The position numbers were made by a program, and so were the translations under genes. Positions 9,248 to 15,570 of a stretch of DNA of 17,819 bases are shown piece after piece (position 1 is the first letter of the stretch; every line of letters begins with the position of its first letter). The DNA is from Bacteroidota bacterium (lineage in GTDB: Bacteria > Bacteroidota > Bacteroidia > Bacteroidales > UBA1556). The DNA lies in assembly GCA_003648395.1 (NCBI GenBank), contig QMPB01000023.1:1-17819 (forward strand). Direction: 5' to 3'. Under the pieces are notes generated by a model. It made no database searches and was not told where the DNA came from. It worked only from the letters and a program-made list of their open reading frames with translations.

Positions 9248-9628
9248 TTATTTGGAATTTAGCCAAGCAACAGCCTCTTGTTTATTAGAAAAGTATTCTA
9301 TTTCCATATCCCATTTTTGAGCAGCACCATTATTAGCAATATTCATACTTAATTGTCCCTTATCACATTCTGGTATAACAAAAGCAAAGTATTTTAGTCC
9401 ACTTTTTTTTGCCATTTCAAAAAAGTCATTCTTAATAAAAACTTGGATTTCATCAGAAAGACTACTCATGTTTTTTATGCTATTAATCTGCTTTATAGAA
9501 TTGTGTTTTTCTCTTAAAAGGTGAGTAATTTCGCTAACGGTTTTAAAGTAATGCATGTTGGCAACCCCTGATATTTCCCATATAACAGCTCCTATTTCTT
9601 CATCAAAAAAAGTGGTTGTATTACTCAT
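9248..9628 (-). CDS. STAS/SEC14-like (SpoIIAA-like) small protein
   Basis: This is a 126-residue soluble protein with no signal peptide or membrane segment. The pattern of an early beta pair (GAVIWEISGVANMHYF, 13-28), a central helix region (about 65-77), GLKYFAFVIPE (77-87), SMNIANN (94-100) and a final YFSNKQEAVAWL (112-123) matches the small stand-alone STAS/SEC14-like proteins of Bacteroidota. Those are assigned by fold and have no established substrate. It follows the nitric oxide reductase gene on the same strand, but a strong terminator separates them, so it is probably its own transcript. It faces the porin gene tail to tail across 80 bp. I infer a regulatory or ligand-binding role only from the fold. 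Confidence 0.65.
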   Translation of the reverse strand: MSNTTTFFDEEIGAVIWEISGVANMHYFKTVSEITHLLREKHNSIKQINSIKNMSSLSDEIQVFIKNDFFEMAKKSGLKYFAFVIPECDKGQLSMNIANNGAAQKWDMEIEYFSNKQEAVAWLNSK

Positions 9629-9652
9629 ATTAATATACTTTTTATTAGCGGG

Positions 9653-9660
9653 CTAAAATA
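9653..9660 (-). promoter_or_regulatory. Possible -7 promoter box of the STAS-like gene
   Basis: On the minus strand this reads TATTTTAG, one mismatch from TAnnTTTG, 25 nt before the ATG at 9628. It lies just beyond the terminator of the upstream nor gene, which makes a separate promoter likely, but the match is imperfect. Confidence 0.35.
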
Positions 9661-9683
9661 GTATTTTTTTTAATTACTTCTTT

Positions 9684-9724
9684 AAAAAAGAAGAAGCTGC
9701 TAGATCTTTTTCTAGCAGCTTCTT
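9684..9724 (-). terminator. Intrinsic terminator of the nitric oxide reductase gene
   Basis: Positions 9691-9704 and 9711-9724 form a perfect 14-bp stem (AAGAAGCTGCTAGA paired with TCTAGCAGCTTCTT) with a 6-nt loop. On the minus strand the stem is followed at once by a run of six T (9689-9684), and it begins 22 nt after the nor stop codon. On the plus strand no T run follows, so it acts for the nor gene and not for the porin. Confidence 0.9.
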
Positions 9725-9746
9725 TAGTATTGTTATTTGATAATAT

Positions 9747-11984
9747 TTATGCTTTTTTACCCATAAATGTTTTCGTAAATAAGTCAATAAATACACCAAC
9801 AGCACCACCAATCATCATGGTGTCAGGAAGGATACGGAACCACATCCAGCCGTCCATAGCATCTAAAGCTTCTCGTGTTCTTGTATAATAATATCCTAAT
9901 TCTGATGCGGCTTTCGTTTGCTCCAAACCAATCATCATGGTTGGTACAGAGAATAGCAGAACTCCAATAGTTAAAGACCAGAAAGATATCTTACTTAATT
10001 TATCGTTCCAAACATAGCCATTTGCCAATGCATTAGCTCTTGAAGCCATATAAAGGAATGCTATAGAAACATAACCAAATGCACCTAATAGGGCAGTATG
10101 TCCATGAGGCATAATTAAGTACGTACCATGAGAGTAGTAAGAAATGGTTGGTGTATTAATTACCATACCAAATATACCAGCACCAATAAAGTTAAGTGCT
10201 ACCGAACCCGTAATCCACATAAATGGGGTGGTAAATTGATTTACCTCTCCACCGGCAGCACGCTTCTCTCGATAATTTTTCCATGCTTCAACAACCATAA
10301 GTGCTAGTGGTAGTGGTTCCATTGCAGAGAAAATACCTCCAATTGCAATCCAATACTCATCTAAACCTTGCCACCAGTAATGGTGACCTACACCTAATGT
10401 TCCTGCAAGCATCATTAAGAATAATTCGAAGAACATAATTCTTTCGGCAGTTTTTTGAGAAACTAAACCAAGTGAAACACTAAAGAATGCAATAGTACCA
10501 GCAGCAAATAACTCAAAAGTTAACTCTACCCATAGGTGAATAACCCACCAACGATAGTAATCATCAACTGTAAAGTTAGGCTCAATTTTATGCAAAGGCA
10601 TCATACCTGCAATATATAGTGTTGCAATACCAAATGCAGACCAAATAATTGTTCCTACAATTGGGTTGTTTGTAGATGCTTTTTTGATTAAGCTTAATAC
10701 TAATAAGAACCAGAATACTAATCCTATAAGAAGACCTATATCCCAAACTCTACCTAAGTTTAATAATTCTCTACCTTCATTTCCTAGCCAGAACCAAGTT
10801 TCACGCATTTGACCAGTTGCACCCATATATAGTCCAATCATAGAACCTACAGCAACAACTAATAATGCTAACCATAGTATATCTACTAACCATGGAAATT
10901 TATGGTCTTTGTTTGCAATCCATGGAGCAATTAATAGTCCACCAACTATCCAACCCACAGCAACCCAAAGGATAGCTAACTGAGTATGAATAGAACGAAT
11001 TACGTTAAAAGGTAACCATGATTGTGGGAAAATAAAATCATTGGTTGGATCAGCATAAAGGTGAGCTAGATAAGCTCCTAAAAATACTTGAACCACAAAT
11101 AATAGTGATACAATTGGTATATACTTCAATAGTTTCTTTTGAGAAGGAAACAGCTTTGTAATTTTCATTGCTGGCTGCAGATCTTTAATATCATCCTTTT
11201 TAAGTAAAAACTCATAAGTTAAAAAGATAACCACAATTGTTAATACCCATAAAGCTAAAAACTCAAATAGGGATACAATATGGTTGTTATAAGAAGTATT
11301 TTGATCAACTAATGGCTCAGGAGGCCAGTTGTTGGACCATGTTCTTTCAGAAGTTGTGCCTTCAGTTCCTGGGCGGACAGACGAAGCTACCATTTGTGAC
11401 CAGTCGACAAAAGCTGCAATTGTTTTTGCTTCTTCAGGAAGAATTACTCCACCAGGGAATGCTCTTTCTGGATCTCCTTCTACTAACATTTTTGTAAGGC
11501 GAATTACGTTTGCTTTATATGCCTCAGCTGAAGCATCAGTATACGTTACACCTTCTTCCTTTAATTTTGTTTGCTCACGAAAGTCTTTCTTTACGAGTTC
11601 CTTAACGTAACCTCTTTCCATGTCATCAAGTTCTCCCTCTGACTTAGAATAAGTCTCCTGAGCATAGTATTCGTATAAGAATAAAGCTCTATGGTGGAAA
11701 AAGTCTGTTGAGAAATCAGGACCCATATAAGCTCCCATTCCTAACATTGAACCCCAATCCATAAGGTCAAACTGCTGGAAGTTTCCTTTACCTGCAACAA
11801 CGTCGTCGTAAGTATATAGGACTTCTCCAGATGCCGATTTTACTTCTTGTGCAATCGGTGGCACTTCTTTTTGTAGGTTGGCCGTAAAATAAATTAAGGC
11901 TGTAACCATGAAAATTGCTATGAACCAAAAGCTAGTGTATAGCCCTTTTTTGCTCATAAACCTTTCGAGTAATGTTTGTTTCAT
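9747..11984 (-). CDS. norB: Quinol-dependent nitric oxide reductase (qNOR, NorZ type)
   Basis: A single 745-residue subunit that reduces two NO to N2O with electrons from quinol in the cytoplasmic membrane. One membrane helix (about 17-35) precedes a large extracytoplasmic domain (about 36-235) containing WSNNWPPEPL (216-225), the fused part that separates qNOR from the cytochrome c-dependent enzyme. The catalytic helices follow. Visible ligands are His333 (IHTQLAILW) and His629 for low-spin haem b, His627 for haem b3 (PHGHTALLGAFG), and His483, His534, His535 with Glu487 for non-haem iron (HLWVELTFE, GHHYWWQGLDEYW). The conserved Glu491 and Glu556 (SAMEPLPL) are also present, so it appears fully active. 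It follows an Rrf2-family regulator and has its own promoter and terminator. No denitrification genes are in the window, which fits NO detoxification, but the flanks are unseen. Also called norZ. Confidence 0.96.
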   Translation of the reverse strand: MKQTLLERFMSKKGLYTSFWFIAIFMVTALIYFTANLQKEVPPIAQEVKSASGEVLYTYDDVVAGKGNFQQFDLMDWGSMLGMGAYMGPDFSTDFFHHRALFLYEYYAQETYSKSEGELDDMERGYVKELVKKDFREQTKLKEEGVTYTDASAEAYKANVIRLTKMLVEGDPERAFPGGVILPEEAKTIAAFVDWSQMVASSVRPGTEGTTSERTWSNNWPPEPLVDQNTSYNNHIVSLFEFLALWVLTIVVIFLTYEFLLKKDDIKDLQPAMKITKLFPSQKKLLKYIPIVSLLFVVQVFLGAYLAHLYADPTNDFIFPQSWLPFNVIRSIHTQLAILWVAVGWIVGGLLIAPWIANKDHKFPWLVDILWLALLVVAVGSMIGLYMGATGQMRETWFWLGNEGRELLNLGRVWDIGLLIGLVFWFLLVLSLIKKASTNNPIVGTIIWSAFGIATLYIAGMMPLHKIEPNFTVDDYYRWWVIHLWVELTFELFAAGTIAFFSVSLGLVSQKTAERIMFFELFLMMLAGTLGVGHHYWWQGLDEYWIAIGGIFSAMEPLPLALMVVEAWKNYREKRAAGGEVNQFTTPFMWITGSVALNFIGAGIFGMVINTPTISYYSHGTYLIMPHGHTALLGAFGYVSIAFLYMASRANALANGYVWNDKLSKISFWSLTIGVLLFSVPTMMIGLEQTKAASELGYYYTRTREALDAMDGWMWFRILPDTMMIGGAVGVFIDLFTKTFMGKKA

Positions 11985-12014
11985 AAATTATTATTATTAG
12001 TTAGAAAATTTGAA

Positions 12015-12044
12015 CAAAGCTACTATAATTTTATTAAAAGTCAA
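12015..12044 (-). promoter_or_regulatory. Predicted promoter of the nitric oxide reductase gene
   Basis: Minus-strand reading gives a -33 TTG (12044-12042), a 19-nt spacer and the -7 box TAGCTTTG (12022-12015), a full match to TAnnTTTG. It is one of the few promoters in the window with both elements at the expected spacing. Transcription would start near 12008, with a leader of about 24 nt before the ATG at 11984. Confidence 0.7.
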
Positions 12045-12087
12045 GTTGGGCCTTAAAGTCAGTCATTTAGAACGCTTTGGCACTGTT

Positions 12088-12114
12088 AATACTTAAAAAT
12101 AATAATACAGTATT
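12088..12114. promoter_or_regulatory. Inverted repeats upstream of the nor promoter, possible Rrf2 operator
   Basis: AATACT (12088-12093) is repeated in inverse as AGTATT (12109-12114), and the right part is itself the near-palindrome AATAC-A-GTATT (12104-12114). The site lies about 45-70 bp upstream of the nor -33 element. ATACT/AGTAT half-sites also occur at the rrf2 promoter, but with a different spacing. The A/T-rich context makes this tentative. Confidence 0.3.
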
Positions 12115-12166
12115 GTTTATAAAGAACGAATATGCTACTCGTACAGAGCATTAATATATAAAAAAA

Positions 12167-12580
12167 TTAGTACTTAATAATGTCATGATTCTCTAACTCA
12201 GCAATCGAGGTTGAGTTCATAAAATTCAATAATTGATCTCTAATAGGACCATACGACTTATGCAAGCTGCAAGGATTTTCGCTACTGCATTGTTCATGTC
12301 CCATAATACACCCAGTATAATTATTCATACCTTCTACAGCATCAACTATATCTGATAAGAAAATGCTATTTGGGTTTTTGGCAAAAATATATCCTCCATC
12401 ACGTCCTTTTAAACTTAATATAAAGCCTTGTTTTGACATGTCGGTCATCAACCGACGAAGATATTTATCGGGCACGTCTAGTTTTTCAACCAAATATTTA
12501 GCAGAAAACACTTCCTTGTCTGAGTTAATCATATAACTTAGAACTCGTAATGCGTATGTTGATGTTTTAGATAATTTCAC
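12167..12580 (-). CDS. Rrf2-family Fe-S transcription regulator, probably NO-responsive
   Basis: The 137-residue protein is an Rrf2-family winged-helix regulator. The start MKLSKTSTYALRVLSYM, the recognition region VPDKYLRRLMTDMSKQGFILSLKGRDGGY (about 36-64) and FLSDIVDAVEG (74-84) fit the family. Cys91, Cys98 and Cys104 with His107 lie in the segment that binds the Fe-S cluster in IscR and NsrR. The C-x6-C-x5-C-x2-H spacing is close to IscR (C-x5-C-x5-C-x2-H). It is directly upstream of the nitric oxide reductase gene on the same strand. That position supports an NsrR-like role: the cluster senses NO and relieves repression. The Cys/His spacing alone would also allow an IscR-like role in Fe-S homeostasis. 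The gap of 182 bp to nor and its separate promoter suggest two transcripts. Confidence 0.85.
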   Translation of the reverse strand: MKLSKTSTYALRVLSYMINSDKEVFSAKYLVEKLDVPDKYLRRLMTDMSKQGFILSLKGRDGGYIFAKNPNSIFLSDIVDAVEGMNNYTGCIMGHEQCSSENPCSLHKSYGPIRDQLLNFMNSTSIAELENHDIIKY

Positions 12581-12604
12581 TATAAAATAGATATAATAAA
12601 TATT

Positions 12605-12624
12605 ATACTACATTGAGATAGTAT
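12605..12624. promoter_or_regulatory. Inverted repeat at the rrf2 transcription start, candidate operator
   Basis: ATACTA (12605-12610) and TAGTAT (12619-12624) are perfect inverted 6-mers separated by 8 nt. The repeat covers the predicted start of the rrf2 transcript, immediately downstream of its -7 box. A bound repressor there would block initiation, which is the usual layout for autorepression. A second inverted repeat, TTTAGAA/TTCTAAA (12648-12672), lies over the -33 region. Confidence 0.4.
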
Positions 12625-12628
12625 TTTG

Positions 12629-12636
12629 CAAATATA
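12629..12636 (-). promoter_or_regulatory. Predicted -7 promoter box of the rrf2 gene
   Basis: Reads TATATTTG on the minus strand, a full match to TAnnTTTG, with the transcript expected to start near 12622 and a leader of about 42 nt before the ATG at 12580. No TTG is present at -33, which would suit an activator-dependent or weak promoter. Confidence 0.5.
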
Positions 12637-12711
12637 TATATATTTCGTTTAGAAGATAAATTTTTTTCTAAAAAAATATAAAAACAGTAAGTTTGAATTC
12701 TAGAATAAGAC

Positions 12712-13323
12712 TTAATGCTCATCTTTAAAAAATATGGGAATAGACTCTTCAATATAACCTAAGAGTTCTTCTGTGCCTCTTTTATCAATAGCAGATGTAA
12801 TTATTATATGTGGTAATTCTTCCCACTGTTCGAGCAGTGTTCTTTTGTATTCGGCAATATTCTTAGCAAGAATATTATCTTTCAACTTATCAGTTTTTGT
12901 AAAAACTATAGTAAATGGTAAGTTTTTTTCACCATAACTAGTTATTAAATCAAGGTCTAATTTTTGAGGTTTAATACGCGAGTCCACAAGGATAAAAGTA
13001 TTCATAAGGCTTTCGCGATTATATAGGTAATTGTCTATCATCACCTTCCATTCAGCCCTCATTTTTTTTGATATCTTAGCAAATCCATAGCCTGGTAAAT
13101 CTACTAAATACCATTCTTCATTAATAATAAAATGATTAATTAGCTGAGTTTTTCCTGGAGTACCAGAAGTTTTCGCTAGTTTTTTATGATTTGTAATTGC
13201 ATTTATTAGAGATGATTTGCCAACATTTGATCTGCCAATAAAAGCAAATTCGGGCATATTCATTTCTGGGCATTGTTCATACTTAGCACTACTCTTAACG
13301 AAACTTGCTGTTTTAATTAACAT
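12712..13323 (-). CDS. engB: Ribosome-biogenesis GTP-binding protein EngB (YihA/YsxC)
   Basis: This 203-residue TRAFAC-class GTPase is of the usual length for EngB/YsxC, which assists late large-subunit ribosome assembly in the cytoplasm. All nucleotide-binding motifs are visible: G1 GRSNVGKS (30-37), the switch I Thr at position 55 within SGTPGKTQ, G3 DLPGYG (75-80), G4 TKTD (142-145) and G5 SAIDKRG (177-183). The SGTPGKTQLINHF segment and the DLPGYGFAK signature are specific for this family. It begins 34 nt after the glsB stop on the same strand and shows no promoter of its own, so it is probably read through from glsB. Nothing suggests degeneration. Confidence 0.97.
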   Translation of the reverse strand: MLIKTASFVKSSAKYEQCPEMNMPEFAFIGRSNVGKSSLINAITNHKKLAKTSGTPGKTQLINHFIINEEWYLVDLPGYGFAKISKKMRAEWKVMIDNYLYNRESLMNTFILVDSRIKPQKLDLDLITSYGEKNLPFTIVFTKTDKLKDNILAKNIAEYKRTLLEQWEELPHIIITSAIDKRGTEELLGYIEESIPIFFKDEH

Positions 13324-13357
13324 TTTTATTTTTATTTTAAAAATATGAGAGTATATA

Positions 13358-14293
13358 TTATACTCGTTCTTTTATAATATTATTGATATGTCGTTTTTTC
13401 TTATTTTCATAAATATCGTTTATTGTTATGAAAATACCTGATTCTTCAACATCTCCAAATCGCTCATTAATAGCCGTTCCAAAGTACTTCATTGTTGGAC
13501 TAAGGTTCATATAAGCATTAATCATTGGAGGAATATTTTCTCCACGATTACGCACTTCTTTATTAAGTGTTTTAAAGTCTTTCAGATAATCATCACCATC
13601 AAACATATCTTTAAAATCGTCAATGTTTGTTTTATAGTGTAATTCCTTTATTGGTGTAATATAATTTTCCTTATCGCCAAAGTGTAGTTCCAAAAAGTAA
13701 TGAATCATATCTCTTGCAACAGAGTTGAAACTTGGATACATTGTTATTTTGCCATAAAAATACTTTATTTCTGGTTTATCAATTAATAAAAATCCTAAAC
13801 CATCCCAAAGATTATCAAGAGAGTATAGACCTTTTCTAAGATTATAATTTGGTTGGTAAAGTGGTTGTACAAAAGAACGTCCTAATTCATATGTAATAGG
13901 CATAAAATCTTCTATAAATTTATCGCTAAGATTAAATAAATGAGAAGTAGGAGTTTCAGGATTTGAATTATTGTTACTTAGAATTTGAGATCCTTCAAGG
14001 AATCTATATCCACCAATAATTTCATTTTCAACAGGGTCCCAAACAATAAGTTGTTTAAAAGGATTATCTGAAGTATCGTATTCATCAATATCAACGTCTT
14101 TGCCTGACCCACCACCACTTTCTCTAAAGCTAACTTCCCTTAAACGGCCAATTTCTAATAATGTGTTTGGAGCATTGGAATGGTCAATAATGAAGATCTC
14201 TTTATTGCCATTATTTGTACGACGCACAAATGTGTTGTCATTCAATTCTGCAATTAGTAATTTACGTTCTATCGGTGCTATTATCTCCTTCAT
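13358..14293 (-). CDS. glsB: GNAT-type N-acyltransferase GlsB, glycine-lipid synthesis
   Basis: This 311-residue cytoplasmic or membrane-peripheral enzyme carries an OlsB-like acetyltransferase fold. Family marks are IGRLREVSFRESGGGSGKDVDIDEYD (48-73), IIGGYRF (92-98), ITYELGRSFV (133-142) and PPMINAYMNLSP (255-266). In Bacteroides thetaiotaomicron, GlsB N-acylates glycine with a 3-hydroxyacyl chain and GlsA then O-acylates that chain to give glycine lipids. The pairing with glsA 108 bp upstream on the same strand supports this over the related ornithine-lipid OlsB function, although the amino acid acceptor cannot be read from the sequence. It has its own predicted promoter despite the tandem arrangement, and engB follows closely. 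Confidence 0.82.
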   Translation of the reverse strand: MKEIIAPIERKLLIAELNDNTFVRRTNNGNKEIFIIDHSNAPNTLLEIGRLREVSFRESGGGSGKDVDIDEYDTSDNPFKQLIVWDPVENEIIGGYRFLEGSQILSNNNSNPETPTSHLFNLSDKFIEDFMPITYELGRSFVQPLYQPNYNLRKGLYSLDNLWDGLGFLLIDKPEIKYFYGKITMYPSFNSVARDMIHYFLELHFGDKENYITPIKELHYKTNIDDFKDMFDGDDYLKDFKTLNKEVRNRGENIPPMINAYMNLSPTMKYFGTAINERFGDVEESGIFITINDIYENKKKRHINNIIKERV

Positions 14294-14324
14294 GTCTTCT
14301 GTTGTAAATTAACTTTCCTTTGTG

Positions 14325-14332
14325 CAAATTTA
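14325..14332 (-). promoter_or_regulatory. Predicted -7 promoter box of glsB
   Basis: Reads TAAATTTG on the minus strand, a full match to TAnnTTTG. It would start transcription near 14318, about 25 nt before the ATG at 14293. A TTG lies only 15 nt upstream, closer than the usual 19-21 nt. glsB may therefore be expressed both from here and by read-through from glsA. Confidence 0.5.
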
Positions 14333-14358
14333 AAATAAAAACTAAAGCAATTACATCG

Positions 14359-14398
14359 TTTAAACTAAAAGAAATATTTTTCTTTTAAGTAGTTTAAA
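14359..14398. other. Long bulged inverted repeat between glsA and glsB
   Basis: TTTAAACT and AAAAGAAA (14359-14374) are repeated in inverse as TTTCTTTT and AGTTTAAA (14379-14386 and 14391-14398). This gives 16 base pairs with a 4-nt loop and one 4-nt bulge (AAGT). It begins 4 nt after the glsA stop codon. It is almost purely A/T and no T run follows on either strand, so it is a poor terminator. It could stabilise the glsA mRNA end or act as a weak attenuator before glsB. Confidence 0.5.
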
Positions 14399-14401
14399 AT
14401 C

Positions 14402-15250
14402 TTATTTTAATTTTGCGCCACTTTTAATACCTATTTCATAAATATGGTTTCTAATCCATTCAGCCCATTTACGCTTGCTCTTACTTTTATCAAATGTTGT
14501 ATGTGGTATTACTTCTCCAAAATGGATTGCAATTTTAGATTTTTTCTGTTTAAAAACTTCCCCAGGAAGAAATATCATTTCAATATTTGCCTTTATTCCT
14601 AATTTCTTTCGCCAATAAGCAAAATTATAAAAGAAGCTGGAGTTATATGCATCAATAAAAACAGGAAGAATATCACGTTTATATTCTACGGATTTGGCAA
14701 TAAAAGCGTGTTTCCATTCTAAATCCCTAATGCCTTCCTTTTGTTTACGCGATACCAAGCCTGCAGGAAAAAAAAGCAGCATATCATTACCTGCAAATGC
14801 AGCCGTCAATAATTTTAAACTCTCCACATCCTTGCTGTGTTTATTAATTGGAACAAGCATATGCTTCATGCCTGGTAGTTTCAATAATATATCGTTTACA
14901 GGAGCCTTTATGTCAGGACGAAAAGGTCCAATAGTCGCCATCATAGCTATACCATCAAACCCGCCCAAAGGATGATTCGCAACTACCATTTGATTCCCTG
15001 ATTTAGGGACATTTTCAAGGCCAGTTACTGTAATCTCTACTTCAAAATCTTTAATAGCTCGTTTTGCCCAATCTATACCAAATTCATCGCGCCATTTGTA
15101 TATATAATGGTTAAATCCATCAACATGAACAATACGTTCCAAAAGTCGGATTAAGAAATTTGGTAGGTATTTATATAATGTAGGATTCTTCTCCTTTATT
15201 AAATTGGGAATATCAATAAACTTTTTCCCAATAATTGGTTTTTCAATCAT
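14402..15250 (-). CDS. glsA: PlsC-type O-acyltransferase GlsA, glycine-lipid synthesis
   Basis: This 282-residue lysophospholipid-acyltransferase-like protein most likely acts at the inner membrane face. Motif I is NHPLGGFDG (92-100), with the catalytic pair His93 and Asp99. The spacing is H-x5-D where classical PlsC has H-x4-D. Motif III reads FPAGLVSR (161-168), with Ala where PlsC usually has Glu. Later come DLEWKHAFI (176-184) and ILPVFIDAYNS (194-204). These variations recur, as far as I recall, in the OlsA/GlsA-like branch. In B. thetaiotaomicron GlsA adds the second fatty acid to N-(3-hydroxyacyl)glycine. The adjacent GNAT gene makes that the best reading; a general lysophospholipid acyltransferase is the alternative. 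It starts a minus-strand run glsA, glsB, engB from a promoter overlapped by an inverted repeat. Confidence 0.82.
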   Translation of the reverse strand: MIEKPIIGKKFIDIPNLIKEKNPTLYKYLPNFLIRLLERIVHVDGFNHYIYKWRDEFGIDWAKRAIKDFEVEITVTGLENVPKSGNQMVVANHPLGGFDGIAMMATIGPFRPDIKAPVNDILLKLPGMKHMLVPINKHSKDVESLKLLTAAFAGNDMLLFFPAGLVSRKQKEGIRDLEWKHAFIAKSVEYKRDILPVFIDAYNSSFFYNFAYWRKKLGIKANIEMIFLPGEVFKQKKSKIAIHFGEVIPHTTFDKSKSKRKWAEWIRNHIYEIGIKSGAKLK

Positions 15251-15275
15251 TAATTTTACTGGCTTTGTTATGCTA

Positions 15276-15283
15276 CAAAAATA
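15276..15283 (-). promoter_or_regulatory. Predicted -7 promoter box of glsA
   Basis: Reads TATTTTTG on the minus strand, a full match to TAnnTTTG, 25 nt before the ATG at 15250. The position where a -33 element would lie falls inside the inverted repeat at 15290-15308. Confidence 0.55.
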
Positions 15284-15289
15284 TTAAAA

Positions 15290-15308
15290 TTACTAATATG
15301 ATTAGTAA
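15290..15308. promoter_or_regulatory. Inverted repeat over the glsA -33 region, candidate operator
   Basis: TTACTAAT and ATTAGTAA are perfect 8-bp inverted arms around a 3-nt spacer, 19 bp in total. The repeat starts 7 bp upstream of the glsA -7 box, so a dimeric regulator bound there would compete with or contact RNA polymerase. It has no T run and is too short-looped to be a normal terminator. Confidence 0.45.
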
Positions 15309-15417
15309 AATATTATTATGAAGTATTAAATAGTAGGTGAATTTACATAATAATATGGTGGTGTTCTAATCATAATTATTAAAAATAATTTTTAATACTG
15401 ACAAATATCACATAGCT

Positions 15418-15450
15418 TTTGTTTTAAATATACAATATTGCTTATCTTTA
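15418..15450 (+). promoter_or_regulatory. Candidate promoter of the mrp gene
   Basis: TTTG (15418-15421), a 21-nt spacer and TATCTTTA (15443-15450) match the Bacteroidota -33/-7 pattern with one mismatch at the last base of the -7 box. The start would be near 15457, leaving a leader of about 114 nt. The -7 box overlaps the left arm of an inverted repeat. Confidence 0.4.
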
Positions 15451-15481
15451 CCGAGTCTAAATAAGAATAAGCAAAATATTG
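15433..15481. repeat. Bulged inverted repeat spanning the candidate mrp promoter
   Basis: CAATA plus TTGCTTAT (15433-15445) is mirrored as ATAAGCAA (15467-15474) plus TATTG (15477-15481). The arms are 13 bp with a 2-nt bulge and a 21-nt centre. The centre holds most of the -7 box and the expected transcript start. It could be a two-site operator or a structure at the 5' end of the leader. Confidence 0.45.
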
Positions 15482-15570
15482 GATAATGCTGATATAGAGA
15501 GCTATACCTTTAATTGCTATTATTATTTTTATTAGTAAATCAAGTATACAAGAATAAATAATATAGATAT

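Larger units (their letters stand above)
15251..15570. other. Divergent glsA-mrp intergenic region with three inverted repeats
   Basis: This 320-bp A/T-rich gap contains the glsA promoter on the minus strand and the presumed mrp promoter on the plus strand. Three inverted repeats stand out: 15290-15308, 15377-15397 (TATTAAAAA-TAA-TTTTTAATA, perfect 9-bp arms) and 15433-15481. No open frame with coding character and no RNA gene was seen. Confidence 0.55.

Noticed and set aside
11237..11610. Two overlapping plus-strand frames inside the nitric oxide reductase gene
   Set aside because: They are antisense to a well-conserved coding region (the extracytoplasmic domain of qNOR) and have no supporting signals.
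12132..12151. Terminator after rrf2
   Set aside because: ATGCT/AGCAT is a 5-bp stem with a 10-nt loop and no good T run on the minus strand.
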